A model generated the notes under the pieces. It did not search any database and was not told the origin of the DNA. It saw nothing but the letters and a program-made list of their open reading frames with translations. From Stagonosporopsis chrysanthemi (taxonomy: Eukaryota; Ascomycota; Dothideomycetes; Pleosporales; Didymellaceae), in the NCBI GenBank assembly GCA_022560025.1, contig JAFISE010000036.1:1-64000 (forward strand): a stretch of 64,000 bases of DNA. Reading direction: 5' to 3'. Of this stretch, positions 32,070 through 44,877 are shown one piece after another (position 1 is the first letter of the stretch; each line of letters opens with the position of its first letter). Both the position numbers and the translations under genes were made by a program.

Positions 32070-33059
32070 ATTCTGCCCCTCTGTGGCCATGTAATAGCAC
32101 CACAAACTTGAACAGTGTCCATGCCATACATCGAAGCACTCAAACACTCTCTACAAACCCGATTTGATAAGTCAACATGACCTTCATTTGCCGCGCTTTC
32201 TAGCACGAGCCTGTTATAGCAGCAGCTCGACTGTGAAATATTTAAAATCAGTTTATGCAAGCCGCATTTGCATCGAGGAAGTCATTGTACTAACTACGCA
32301 CCTGGAGCACAAGGATGCGACAAAATCGAAATTACGCATGGCGAGGGTTTCTTTTATGGTCGGCGACCTGCAAGCACCCTGTACCGCCACGATCTCGTCC
32401 CCGCGATCTGGCAACCACAGATCCTACAAGGGGCGCTCGCTAAGCAGCCTATGACACGCGTGGCAAGCACGGGTGCATCAAACACATGCACCAGGCAAGG
32501 GACTGGTAATTTAGTGTCCGAACCCACCTGTTCCGCCATACACCGATTACAGAACCAACGACAGTCTTGCGCTGGGTGATCTCACTATGTTTTTGCTGGG
32601 CCTAGAACTGCAGAACCACCGGGTAACACGGCTACGCTGCACTTGTCTCTCCTTGAGAATACATCAGGTCCCTCACACGTCACGGAAAGCATAGCGCTCA
32701 CCTTAGTCGACGGCTGTATCCACTCACTCGCAAATGGCCGTCTTGGCTAGTAATTGCCTTGTCCATGCCTATCTATTCTGAGACGTTGCACTCCTGGGCG
32801 TTCCGTGTCCCATAATCAAAATTACGCTCGTGCTCTCTCTTGCCGGATGCATGTGTCTATATAACCCTAGCATGTTTCCAGGAAGTCGAACATCACTGCA
32901 TCCTTTCCCCAAGACCTCATTCCACCCCATCCACTCTTATCGGCCTTCGCTACAGTACAGGTTAGCCACTTGCTCGGCTCCGACACCCGATCTATTGGTT
33001 CAGTCATATATATCATCCTCGCCCACCAGTACACCCAGTCTTCTCAAACTTGCTCAACC
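32070..33059. other. Intergenic: RRM gene promoter and leader
   Basis: About 1 kb between two plus-strand genes. A good TATA box lies 196 bp before the RRM gene start, followed by a C-rich leader. Short frames on both strands have no domain. Confidence 0.5.
32858..32864 (+). promoter_or_regulatory. TATA box of the RRM gene
   Basis: TATATAA, 196 bp upstream of the start codon at 33060, with a pyrimidine-rich stretch after it. Position and match make a core promoter element likely; one of the few clear TATA boxes in the window. Confidence 0.55.
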
Positions 33060-34087
33060 ATGTCCTTCGTAACAAGCTGGAAAGAAGGAGATGGTGACTT
33101 TTTGCTGGTTGTTGCTGGTTCGACACGGTATGCACCCTATCTCACGGGCTGGCAAGAGTTCAAGGACCACATCAGGAGAGTTGTCAGGGAGCAACCTGGC
33201 TGGGTCGACGTTTACGCAAGTCAAAGTCAAAGAAGAGGTGAAATGCAAGGCTGGTGCAGACTCAAAGACAAGGAAGATGCAGATGCCGCTTATAGTAGGT
33301 AACACAATAGTCATCTCTCTCGCGACATAGTTGACAGCTTCTAGAAACATTTTACAGATCCAGGGGCATGCTGGTCCATGTTTGGCAGACGCGACGTAGC
33401 AACGAGGGATTCCGAATAATGAAGTGCAACTGCTCAGTGCATTTCCCGGACTTACCTGATGGTGCTCACTCTCCGGTACTCTGTGGAATCGACATTGGAA
33501 GAGTCAATCAGCTGGGCGGCAAGCCGTATGCTGCCCCTCCAGCGCAGTACTTGGCTGTTCAGCCAGGATATCCCTACCCCACATACACCTCAACCGCTCC
33601 CTACCCCATTCAACCGATATACGCAACACATGCGCCTGTGGCGGCACCTGTGATGAATCAACCTCCGGTCTATTCAGCGAGCAGCACTGGCATGCCAGTG
33701 AACATAAGGGACGGTGCAGTGCTGACCGAGGCCCGCGGCATCTTCATCCAAAATCTGAGCTACAAGGTTGGCTCAGACGAGCTTAAAAATCTTCTCTACA
33801 CCGTGGGACGGCCCGTAGATTGCAAAGTGCACCGAGATCGTTCCGGAGTTTCCAAGGGTGTGGCAACCGCCAAGTTTTCGTCAACACATGAAGCACAGCT
33901 TGCAGTGACGCACCTGCATTGCAAGCCTCACAGGGGGATGACTTTGAAGGTCCGTCTAGATCAAGACACAACCGTCGTTGGTCAAGTCGGGCCTCCTCTC
34001 GTTGTGAACGGATCTGTTGGTGCATGCAGGTGAGCGTTACATTCGATGCCTAGATCAGCACTAATGTCAAACAGCACCAGCAAGTAA
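33060..34087 (+). CDS. RNA-recognition-motif (RRM) protein
   Basis: Three exons: 33060-33298, 33358-34029 and 34075-34087, total 307 residues. Phases agree at both junctions (AG|A and AG|C); the last exon encodes only four codons before the stop. The N-terminal half contains WQEFKDHIRRVVREQPGWVD and GWCRLKDKEDADAAY, resembling an atypical first RRM, completed after the intron by LVHVWQTRR. A Pro/Tyr/Ala-rich linker follows (VQPGYPYPTYTSTAPYPIQP). The second half is a canonical RRM: RNP2 GIFIQNLSY, and RNP1-like SKGVATAKFS, then TLKVRLDQDT. The arrangement matches an uncharacterised family found widely in filamentous ascomycetes. RNA target unknown. The first RRM lacks clear aromatic RNP1 residues, so it may bind protein rather than RNA. 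Confidence 0.82.
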
Positions 34088-37000
34088 GATTTGACTGCGT
34101 GTGATCCTCGAGCGCAATGCTTCTGTAACATCGACTGGGGAACGCTGCCGTCATGATCATTCGGCGGGCGACGCTGATGTGGCGTCCTGTAGACCCATAT
34201 GGTTGGAACCTACCCCTGTAACAACGTCGAGGTCCTCTCCGGATGGCTGGATATGGACAAACCTCCGACACATTGTTCTGTGTACATACCGTTGTAAAGG
34301 TGGATAGCATGCTAGTGCGGATCACAGCATATTCGTCCCTTTCGGTATCCTTAGCTAGACTATTGTTTTTATCCACACCGTGTTGCTGCTGTCGCCTCGA
34401 GGTCGTACAAAATCATGTCGTGCTTGCTTTTGGGGGTGTGGATACTTCTTTCCCAGTTCGAACAAGCGCCATCGTGTTGCGATCCGGCGCTAGGAGCTAG
34501 TGCCGTTTTGATCTTGAACTTGCTTTTGACTTGATGAACTCCACATCGACCTCCACGTACCGCTTGTTGTTTGCATCGTATCCACGCAAGCTCAAGCCGT
34601 CTAATCCATGGCGTGCATTGGCGCGCGCGGCCGTTTCCAATCCGACCCGTTCCGGAGATGTCGCCCGTAGGATGCACAGCCTGTGGTAGTCAATGGCGCC
34701 CATATCCGCCCACCGGGCGCATGTTTGGCTTCTGACCACGCCCTTGGGCTATCTAAGCAATCATGTACTCAAACTTGCCCGTCCTTGAGTCTCATCATCG
34801 TGCTGAGCCAGATACTTCGGAGATCTTCGGAGGATCGCTTCCCATTCATCTACTGATTCAGGAAGTTGTTGACGAAATCAATGACAAAGCCTCAGTGGGC
34901 GCTCAGCCTGTCAAGACCTTGAGATATCAGTCCAGGTATCTGGAACAGTGCAAGGTCTCGAAGAGCTAAACGTGCACGATACTGTGCATAAACCAATCTA
35001 TGATAACACCCCCCACAGGAGATCAGCAACTCGCGTATCTGCAAATGGAATAAACCTATCGGGCACTGTCCCTAGACCGACAATATCACAAGGGGCCTCG
35101 CCAATCTGCGGCACGCGTCAGCCCCAGGTCATCAAAATGATTCTGCGCGTCTAAGCCTGGCCCCATTCCAACCGTACATGTCAGCTCCCTTCAAGTCGCT
35201 CGTCCATTGTTGCACGATATTATTGCACGGGTTATTCCGCACCGGCGACGCGAAGACAATCTGACAAGGGTCTCAGTCAGAAAGTGCGCAAGAGCCCCTC
35301 TATAGTGTACACTAGCGCCTGCATTGTTGCATCCATTCTACTGTTAAATCCGTGGAGTTGTGCCGTTAATCCTGAAGAGCTCAATACCCGAAATTTTCTT
35401 GCGGCGACAATGCTCATCCGCTTTTTCGCAGCAGACATCATCGGTTTCCTTCACACTACAGAACGTCAGTGAGACCCAAAACCACAAGATCTAATCATTA
35501 GCTCATCAGTACGAGCAGACCACAGTATCGCTATCGACAGAGTGTCTTGAGCATACCCAGAAGCAAGGAAGTCCATCTGTATAGAGTCAACTTTCTGCTT
35601 CTGAGCGTGGCTTGTCAGCGGATTGTACTCTCACCAAATGAGCAGCTTGACTGCTCGCTTCCGGAAAGGCCACATGCAGAAGAATCTGGGGAAAGTGATA
35701 CACTACCAGGTGTTACCCATGCTCAGATGTCTTGCATATCACACAATTGTCGTTAGTGACATGCTGGCTGCCACGCATGAGATCCCGTCTCCCCGTGACA
35801 GCACAGGCGAACACATAAAAAATGCATGACATACTCAGCAACCGACGTCGGACAGGCGACGGTACATGAGCGGGCCGGGACGAGAGGCTTAGTCCGAGAC
35901 TGTGGAGCAGCCTAGAGCGCGTGGTGATTGAGAAGGCCCGATTACATGCCACCCAATGTTGCATTCCGTCATCAAGCAGGGAAAGCATTGTGTGCTGGAA
36001 TTCCAGAACACTGTAGGCGTGGAGATTATCCTGCTCGATACCTGACTTGAGTTTCGGCAAGTATTCCTGTTGACCTCATTAGCTCACACATCTCCACATC
36101 ACAACCATCTACTGAACCACGATCGAATCGTTTCGCACGGAGCAGACACATCGACCGCAGTCCAATTGGCTTCTACAGGTAGTTTGCTTTGCTGACTTAG
36201 GGCTGCTGTTGCTGACCCTGATACACGATGTATGGTAGCGAAACGGGCCGCCGCGCACTGGTGAACATCACCAATATCGAGCTTGCAGCGAGCCTGCAGG
36301 GACTAATATGCGCCGTCTGATTTTCGTGCAGACGTCTTGATCGTACAACTGATGATGATTTGTTCACGTCGAATCTCTCAACCTTGTCCCTTTCCATTCT
36401 CTGCGATTTCCTTGCCTAGAAACACTCGACAGCTGCGGCACGACCCAGTCTATGGCGCAGCTCCACATCCTAGATCTTGGACACGGTCATCTGTTGAGCA
36501 AGGGATGCTCACACAAACTGTGCTAAAGTACAATGATCGATACTGGCAAGCAGTAGACTGGCGCACTGTAGCCACTTCTAAGATCTCATATATGGCATTC
36601 TGGAAGAGATTCGCCCAGGCAAAGTGCATCTCCGAGGACTTTACGACTGTCACAGTCGCGAATGATTTTTATGCAGGGTATTCGGACTCATTTCAATGCC
36701 GATTTACAGCATCGGATGGGCCCATCACAGTACTAGGATGCCGTCGAATCGTATTCGCAACCAGTGACCAGATCTGGAAAACTTAGCAGACTGACGTGAG
36801 CACAGCGCAGAATTGGTCGCGCACCCAAGCATGCTGCCAAGACGACCCAGTAAGTGATTTCTTGCAGAAACAAAAGCATACTTGTATGAATACGAGCATA
36901 CAGTCCTGCGTCATACAATTCGTCGATCAATGTTTAGTCTCGGTGCTTTGCCCGTCGCCTGGGCCCCTTACGTTATCGACAGAGTCCTATGGAGCCGTCC

Positions 37001-37505
37001 AGTGCTGCGTAGCTACGACTAGTCTTCAGTTGAGGCCCAATTGCTTGCTTGTTGGGATAAGAAATGTTACAGCTGTAAGTGGGTTCACAAGCTCGTGCTA
37101 CTCGAACCCCTTGATACTTGACACACCAAGTCGACAGCTGTTGGGGTTGCTTCGATGTTCATTCTTGCTTCTTATCCCGGTAGGCAGACTCAAACGACGC
37201 CGGAAATGGTGTTGGGAAGGGCTAAAAGCCCTCTGTTTGAGCCCAACCTTCCGCTAAGGTCATGACTTGCTGCAGAAGGGCCGATGGACAAAGTAGTAGT
37301 TTGATGATCAAACTGCTCCAGGATCCGTTGCAGACATTGCGCTCTCGCCAAAAGGACCATCGCCGAGAGAACTTTCCAGACGATGAAAGCGGAGCTCTAT
37401 GAAGTGACCAGACCTCGGCTCGTTCACGGTTTCTGCACTAGCATATCAACTTGATGGTCCCACTTGAAGCCCGACTTAGGTGCTAACGGGGTCATTTGCT
37501 TCTTC
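34088..37505. other. Gene-poor block of 3.4 kb
   Basis: Longest stretch but one without a convincing gene. Composition is near 47-50% GC, lower than the coding blocks but not the extreme AT-richness of heavily RIP-mutated repeats. Open frames on both strands (up to about 150 codons, for example 36337-36786 and 36796-37257) show no domain, no bias and no splice continuity. I noticed no terminal repeats or transposase/reverse-transcriptase motifs. Could be degraded genes or lineage-specific non-coding DNA. Confidence 0.45.
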
Positions 37506-39137
37506 TCATATCCGCCATCCTTTGTTCTGTGTTTTCATCGTCACAAACCAGAGCACGCACAGAAATCCTGTCCCCACCATTAGACATACTCCACTCCAGA
37601 CTTGAACACCAATGAAATTCAAACGCCCATCTTCGTTCGTCCGCAGCAGTGCACCAGCAATGGGCGCGCCTATGAGCGTTGCTGGGCTGTAAGTTAGTCG
37701 TACTGAGGAAAGACGTAGGTAGGCTTTGACCTACCGATGCTCGACACGCTCCACGACATTCCAAGACGCGTGCCGAGTCGGGAAAGATCCGGAGTGATGT
37801 TCGCAAATGCTGCAGACGGTAACGTTACCAACGCGGCAGAGAAGAACCCTGTACAGAGTCAGCTGTGTTACTCTCACGTCTTAGCGGTGGTTCCGCTTAC
37901 CCCACAAAATACTGAACGCGATGAAGTTCGCTTCCGTGTCGATGCTGATCCAACATAGCGACAGGACGGCGCTGGCGAAGGTACACAATGCCCAAGTTAC
38001 AATCGGGCCAAGCCACTGGGCCAACCCTCCACTTACCAATCGCCCGAAGAAACTGGCTGCGATAGCCATGACCAGCGTGTACAAGCCCATGCTTTGACTC
38101 AGACCCAAGCGATCTCTCGCGTATGTGGGAATATAAAAATAGGGCACGATATAGCCCAGAAATGTTGTAAAGGAGCAGGAAGTGAAGATGAGGAATAATC
38201 TGTCCTTGTACGCTGTCTTATCAAATAGAGCTCGTGCCTTCCGTTTCTTGGCAAGGACACTCGACCCGCTAAGGAGGGCGGGGATAGAGAGCAGCGCGGC
38301 AGCGAGCGCAACGAATCCAATGGCACGCATGGCCCATGGGAAGCCAGAAGTCTTCAACAAACGATCGAACATCATGATGTATATGACACCGCCTGCTTCA
38401 CGTCAGCAATAAGCACCCGTTCTTCTCGAGCACACACCTACCAACGGCAATTCCGCTCATCACAATACCCAATGCAATCGCCCTCTTCTTCTCGAACCAG
38501 ATCCCCACCAGCGCCAGACTTGGGATATATAATAATCCTGCCCCAAGACCCATGCATATCCCCTGGCTAAGGAGAACCTGCCAGTACTGCGTACTCAGAC
38601 TGAGCATCATGATGCCGAAGACGACCAAGAAGTTGCCCACAATGAGCATGGTACGAAAGTATCCCAGATCGAAAAGCGGGCCGGACAGGACACCAAAAAA
38701 AATAAGCAACCATGCTTGTACTGTGCCGATCCAGGAGATAGCTGAGGGCGACGCGGAAGACAGGAGATCGGATTTGTAGTATGCTTGGAAGGCCCCGTAC
38801 GACAGCGTAAAGCCCCAGATGTTGATCTGCGATGGCGTTAGCAGATACATTCAGACTAGGAGAGTGGACTGCATGCGTATATCATGAAGCCGCCGAAGAC
38901 TTTCAGCCATGCGTGTAGGCCCCCATCAGGTGGCGAAGGGATCACAGATTCTGTCGTCTTGGTCGAGCGAGTGTCGAATGCCTTTTCGGGATGCCCTATC
39001 GATCCAATGCCCTTCTCCTCGTCATGGTGTTGTGACTCCTCAGCCACCTCGGCTGAAGATGGCCGTGAATGTCCTTGTGATTCGACCAAATCGCTTTTGA
39101 AAGGCTGTTTGTCTCTTGAATGGGTTGACGGCGGCAT
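37506..39137 (-). CDS. MFS transporter, monocarboxylate (MCT)-like
   Basis: Five exons on the minus strand: 38877-39137, 38442-38826, 37901-38392, 37731-37848 and 37506-37686, giving 478 residues with all phases closed. The start at 39137 leaves an 80-residue hydrophilic head ending PPDGGLHAWLKVFGGFMIY, the hallmark PDGG-W-V entry to helix 1 of fungal MCT-like carriers. Next come INIWGFTLSYGAFQAYY, SWIGTVQAWLLIFFGVLSGP and the loop FEKKRAIALGIVMSGIAVGG. The C-terminal half has GPIVTWALCTFASAVLSL and ATLIGAPIAGALL. The first intron lacks a GT donor; the only boundary that keeps the conserved frame uses GC (GCATGC) with a normal CTAAC branch and CAG acceptor. The fourth donor (GTCAAA) is also weak. 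Likely imports or exports a small organic acid; substrate unknown. Confidence 0.83.
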
Positions 39138-40264
39138 CTGAGTTTCTGCGACCCCTGCAAGATGTTCGCGCAATTGCCTACGAAGGTAGCAGTCCTCTTC
39201 TGAAGAGATGCTTGAACTATTCCGGCTCCAAGTCCGAACACCGGCGACGCAGAAGTCCAATTGCGATGCTTGCGATTGCGAAGAAGAGCACCTCAGCAAA
39301 TCACAGCGTGAAGAGATCGGTTGACGGAAGGACTGTATCAAGCATGCAAGCAGTTCAATTATTGACAAGGACCCCGCGGCATGGTAATTCCCCACAGACC
39401 TTGACATGTACATGATGCCGATTTCTAAGCGTTGTTACCGTCACTGCGGGGAAATGGTGGACCGAGGTCAGACATATTGGAGTTGCGCGCTAGCTTTGAG
39501 CTTCAGCTGCAGGAATTGGACCAACGAACTCTACAGACAGGGGCGGCGGCCACACACGAAATCAGGGTCAACCTACATGCATGCTCCGTCGTACACATTC
39601 TCTATGAGGTTGGCATTGTAGAGCTTGACGATCGACTGTACATTCGTTAACGCTAGAGATCTGGCTCTGAGCACTTCTGTTATTGCGCCGTGGGCTTTGA
39701 ACAGCTATTACAAGGGAGTTCTCTAGGGGCATGGATGCTGTCAACGTACAGAACACTTATTTATAGATCAATATCATTCTTAGCTATCTGAACGTCATGC
39801 ATCCAGCATCCTGTGAAGCGCAACACGAACTGCAAGACCTAGTGTCGGATGTGCAGTGCGTACGCTGGAGATATGCGGCAAAAAAAAAATTGCCAGTCAC
39901 TTCCTGCATGTTTCCCACGACACAAGCTTGTCCATGTGGGGGATGCATCGCCCATACATATGAGACCGGAGAGCTTGAGGCGCGATATTGAAAGGTATTG
40001 GTAGTGAGCAGAAGAGGGAACCGGAGAGATATCACCGGGACCGTGCGTGTGAGAGGCTTGGACTTGATAGATATATTGGTAGAGCTTCGAAGGTGCTGTA
40101 ACCGGCCAATATAATCGAAAGACGCCTGAAGCAATGTGTTACAAAGATCTCGATGGTCCTGCCCTTTGCTCTTTTGCCGAGCCGGATTATGAATCGACTG
40201 GTCTCGGGTGTGCTGCCCATCGCTGCAGGATAGATAAGTAGTAGGAAAGACGTGGGGCTGTTGC
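39138..40264. other. Intergenic, no gene recognised
   Basis: About 1.1 kb upstream of the MCT-like gene and downstream of THO1 (both minus strand). Contains a short poly-A run at 39880-39889 and short frames without domains. Confidence 0.5.
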
Positions 40265-41086
40265 TTAAGCTGCAGGCTTCGCGAATCTAGCCTTCCTTGC
40301 CTCTGCAGCCTTCCGGTCAGCGTCGCTGTAGACAGTCGAGGTTTGTGCGGCACGTTCTCGGCGAGGGCTTCTGCTATCTCGACGGCTGCGCTCGTTCCTG
40401 TCATCGCGCCTGCCGCCTCCACGGGCAGCACGACCCGGCTTGCCTCCATCGCGACGCTTGTTTGCACCTGCATCGTCTCTATCTTCTCGTCCGCGCTTCT
40501 TCTCACGCTCAGGGAGAGCTTCGTCGAGACCCTTGACTTGACCCTTCTCCCCAAACTTCTTCATGCGCTCCAGCTTCTTCAGCCCTTCGTCGTCCTCAAT
40601 TTTCGTGCCAAACTTCAGAGCACGTTTCTTGCGGCGCTCGATCTCGTCATCAATGCTGGTAGCTGCGAGACCTTGCGCATAGCTAGGAGCGGGCTCCTTC
40701 GTCTCCTCAGGTGCTGCGTCAACACTCTCTGTTGGCGGCTGTACAGAAAGATCGTCGGTCTTCGCAGGGTCGATGTCGGCTACCTGATTAGGCACAGCCT
40801 GAGGGTTCGGTGGCTGGCCTTCTCCGCCGGCCTGCTCGACGGTTTCTTTGTTTGTTGTGACGGCCTCGGCTGCAGCAGGAGCAGTCTGCTCGTCGTCATC
40901 CCAATCGATCTCGTCCTCAGCGTTGACCGCAGGTTTTGGAACAGCAGGAGCGGCGCTAGAGCTCTTGTTTTCGTCATCCTTCGTTAGACGGTCTACCATG
41001 TCTGCCTTCTTGCCAGCATGTGGGAGACCGCGCTCCTTGAGGAGTGCCTCTAGCTCAGCGTTCTTCATCTTCGCGTATTCAGGCAT
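40265..41086 (-). CDS. THO1: SAP-domain mRNA-export protein, Tho1/SARNP-like
   Basis: Intronless, 273 residues. The N-terminus is a SAP domain (about 6-40: MKNAELEALLKERGLPHAGK then KADMVDRL), a helix-extended-helix motif that binds DNA or RNA. A low-complexity acidic and Ala/Pro-rich middle follows. Residues of about 150-195 (IERRKKRALKFGTKI then EGLKKLERMKKFG) match the conserved C-terminal block of Tho1/CIP29/SARNP, which contacts the DEAD-box helicase Sub2/UAP56 and assists mRNP assembly and export. The C-terminus is rich in Arg, Gly, Asp and Ser (RGGGRRDDRNERSRRDSRSP), an RGG/RS-like tail likely to bind RNA. Order of SAP, linker and basic tail agrees with family members of this length. 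Nuclear location expected. Confidence 0.85.
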   Translation of the reverse strand: MPEYAKMKNAELEALLKERGLPHAGKKADMVDRLTKDDENKSSSAAPAVPKPAVNAEDEIDWDDDEQTAPAAAEAVTTNKETVEQAGGEGQPPNPQAVPNQVADIDPAKTDDLSVQPPTESVDAAPEETKEPAPSYAQGLAATSIDDEIERRKKRALKFGTKIEDDEGLKKLERMKKFGEKGQVKGLDEALPEREKKRGREDRDDAGANKRRDGGKPGRAARGGGRRDDRNERSRRDSRSPRRERAAQTSTVYSDADRKAAEARKARFAKPAA

Positions 41087-44000
41087 CTTGAGCGCGTTTT
41101 GACAGTGATGATGCGCAATAGATGTGCGGTGCGACGCGATTCCTATTGGTGCGCAGGTGTAAAGGCGCAGGCGCGCTGGATCGTAGACGGAGGTGGCTGG
41201 CGTGTACCGGTCGCGCTGAACGGAGAAGCTATGAAGGAATTAATAATCCAGAAAATGACGTTGAACAACGGATCAGAACGGAGCAACTGCGGTAAGGTGT
41301 TGTTGAAAGGGTGAGGCTGGAGGTAAGAGCTACCGCGCTGAAGGAGCTCTGTCGCCAAGACGCTATACTCTTTTGGAAAGCACCTGCTCTCGTTCTTGAT
41401 CACGACCTTGCGCCATACACTTGAGATAGCCAGATCTCGATTTATGTTCGAGCGCATACAGTCATCTTCTATCGGAGAAGTTTTGCATAGGCTTTCTGAT
41501 GCTATCCATCTTCTATGTCCTCTCCCGTCCACGTACTTAGTGCGCCTGTACGACTTCTGGCTTGTACAATGTCTCATACCAATCCATCCATTGGAATTAT
41601 TCTACGACATCGATCCTGGTTCTTCACCTGGGTCACATGTGATTACCGCGTTACCTCCGGAGAGAAGTAACTCTCGCTATCCAAGGAAAGGGGGCAACAG
41701 TTGGCGATACGATGGCTGACATGCGGCGCTGGCCCTTGTACTGAGTGATACACATGAAGATGTAGATACGAGGTACTGCGATAGTTACAGGTCCTACCGG
41801 ATTCGTAGAGGTTATGCGAAGCTGGTATAATATGCGTTGGCATTGTCCTTGTAGGTGACGGGCAGAGTTATGTCTTTAACGCGATGCTGCCTCTTTGTCA
41901 ATCACGAGAGTTTGTGCTGACATTGTCGGCATCACTAAAATTGTGAATAAGATCTGTTTGTCACTGCATCATGATCCCGCCATCTCGTTGCAGCATAGTT
42001 TCCGTTCATAGGCCAGCAAGCACTGACTCAAGAGCGACCATTAACGATGCAGTAATATCCGAACTCAGCGGCTCTCGCTTCAATCACATGTCAGTATCGA
42101 CATCAACGCCTCTACAAAGTTCTAGCACAGCTCGCAAAGCTTCACTTCGACACGAACTGCCCAGGGCTGGTGATCGACGGATAGGTCCACAGTGGGTACG
42201 TATTTTGCTAGTGATAGACAAAACTGATTCGCAGTGGTCGCCTACGCGCCGTGCCGTCCTCCCTCTCCGTACCAAACGGCGACCAACGGCCGCGACCAAA
42301 CTTTGCTTCAAGCCCTCAGGTCACAGTATACAGTTACCGTGGTTCTAAGGATGAAACCCACAGACATCCGACTCTTGTTCACCGCCTCGCGGCTAATCGA
42401 AAGATATGCTTGGTCAAAGGCAGGATGTGAGCACCGCGTACTTTAGATCACCCACAGTTGAAGTTGCGATGTACAACATTGGTTCGTGGCACTCACATAG
42501 GGAAGGTCCTTACAGTCGACTCTATTGTGCAATAGTTCGCTTATCCAGCAACGTCACACGCCCGCTGCTTCAAGTAGGTGCACGAAGGCCGGGGCCGCCG
42601 GACGCGTACACTAGCCAACACAGCATGACGTTGTTGTACTCATAATTCTATATTATCTCCCACACTCCTCGACTTGTTAGCCTTCCAGACAGCCAGAACG
42701 TTGTCAGTGACGAGGAGATCCATCTGCATGGTGGAGGGGGATTTGCGAGTCCTATGCAAGTGTTTTCAAGCCCTTGCTATATCCTGGCCAGTGATCGCGG
42801 CATATACTGATCCTGCATGCCTATTGGTGAAGTATTAGATTCAGATTGCCTGAATTTGGTAAAGTGTGGTCCCGTGACTAAAATGGCATGCGGGAAGCAG
42901 TGGAAACGGCACACTTGTGAGGACGAATGACCTTGTAAAGACTGGGGCAGAGAGACTTGGTGGCTTGTGCACAACCTGGGAGGTGGGACGGCCGTAAGAA
43001 TCGCCGTCTCCCCCCGATGGACTACTGAAAATGTTGAGAGTGAGCCAAAGGACCGACCGTCCTTGACTTTCTCAGACACAAATCTTCAGAACAGGCTTGC
43101 ACACGGGCGTGCGCCGCCTTTGATGTGTTGTCAATGTGGCAAACGGAGATCAGAGCTCAGCCTCAATCTGCCGCAGCTAACGCATTGCTATCTGCACTTA
43201 GCCACACCTCAGCTGGTATGGACGGTCGCTCCGACTCGACCACCAACGACATGGCGACTACGTACTGTCCTGCAGATTGTAGTAGTACGCGTTGCAACGG
43301 TTACGAGAATAGCAACCGGCATTATGCAAAGGCATCATGCTCGATCCACGGGCCCCATACAAGACCTATGACTCTTCCGCTTCAGAACCCAAGCCGTCTC
43401 TCACGCTACGTGACCTGATTGATCGGTTTTACTTGCTCTGCTCCAAGATTTTTGACAGACCTGGCCCTTGGGAGGCTCTCAACGGATCCGGTCATTGACC
43501 GTTCAAGTAGGCTGCATCGATCTGTCTGTAGTGTGTATTATTACTCCTGCCGTCAGATACAATTAGGCAAGCGATCTGATCGCCGCACGTTGTCCAATGA
43601 ATCAAGTGCAATGTGAGCTGAGAATGTGTTGCTGTTGAGGCAGGAAACGAGGTCTGCTTTGAAGGTCGACCTCACCCAAGAATGCCTCTCGCTAGGTTTC
43701 TCCTCTCAGCTCTTTACTAGAACCGCCTCCAGGTGAAGCAGCTCAAGAAACGCGCTCATAGAACGGAAGGCTTCGACTGAACTTGCTGATGGCTTTCGGA
43801 CGGCATTGATAGTGTGAGTGGCCGAAGGGTAGGGGCAGCCGAGTAGCCAATTGGACTCTGCACTTACTGCCGCCGCGCAAGGACTCACTGCGAATCGTCG
43901 CCCACCATCAGGCTCCGAACGGTCGACTGGCTGCGCTTTGTCCTCGAGCCTCCACCCGCTTTCTCAAGCGCAAGCGCCCGCAACTGAACCAAGAATGCCT

Positions 44001-44877
44001 TCCGTGCCGGGGTCAGCCCAAGTGGGCAAGGTGGGTCGCCATACTCTCGTTGGGGGCGTCTTGCGCGTGCGCTTGTCGCGACAGGATACTTATCGACGCC
44101 CTGCTCACCCCGCAGAATCCTCGAAAAGGACGAGATCCAACGAACCCTCGCAGGCGAGCTTACTACTCACTGATTCCTTCTTCGTATAAACCAAATCCCT
44201 TGGATAAGCAGCCAGACTGGCCTTGAACGTTCAAATACGACCGACTCGCAAGCCCGCCCCACTGCGGCGACGGTGAATTGAGTCCCAGTTTCCCTCCCCA
44301 CACCTGGACGGCAGGCCCTGAGAGAGTGACGGGACGCGTGAGCCCGTGCCAGGGTACTGGTATAATATTACTCGCTATCCACGTCGCTGCTCACTCAAAC
44401 GCTTCGCTGTCGATTTTCGCTCATACCCACGATACCCTTGCACAGCCCCCGTCTTGCTCGGGCTTTGCCGAAGCAGCGCCACACCTTCGGTGGCGCCGAA
44501 GAGCACCAGGATTCCACCAAGACTTGCTCAGGTGAAGTGGCCGCCGCTGCGTTGTACATTCTTGCTGGATGACTTATATCATTTGGCCGTCAATTTGACT
44601 ACCCTGGACCAAGTCGTTTTGCCACTTCCGTCCCGGCAGTAGAGACTACCCGCCATCACCCGCTCTACGACCCGATCTGACTGGAAATACCCGAGCTGAA
44701 GACTGCTGACGGTCCCGAAGTTTCGATCGTCCCAGCAGTTCGAAACACCCGATCCCCTGCGTCGTTGGACCCTTCTTCCAAGAGTTGCACAGCCTGACGA
44801 GCACATGCCTCCATGAGGTACCCGCAGCACACAGTGTTCCCCAATATACGTAGTCGGGTCACACAAACCTGCCCAAC
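41087..44877. other. Gene-poor block of 3.8 kb plus leader of the large gene
   Basis: Largest gap in the window, between divergent THO1 and the 1,565-residue protein. The right-hand 900 bp, C-rich and CT-rich, look like a promoter and long 5' leader. The left part is mixed composition. A possible spliced frame near 41971-42348 was considered and rejected. No repeats, transposon motifs or RNA genes recognised. Confidence 0.45.

Noticed and set aside
36337..37257. Two consecutive plus-strand frames of about 150 codons
   Set aside because: Different phases with no splice pair joining them and no motif; left as gene-poor DNA.
41971..42348. Possible small gene with a GTACGT-CAG intron near 42196-42237
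   Set aside because: Frames on both sides lack domains, coding bias or a shared stop; the splice signals alone are not enough.
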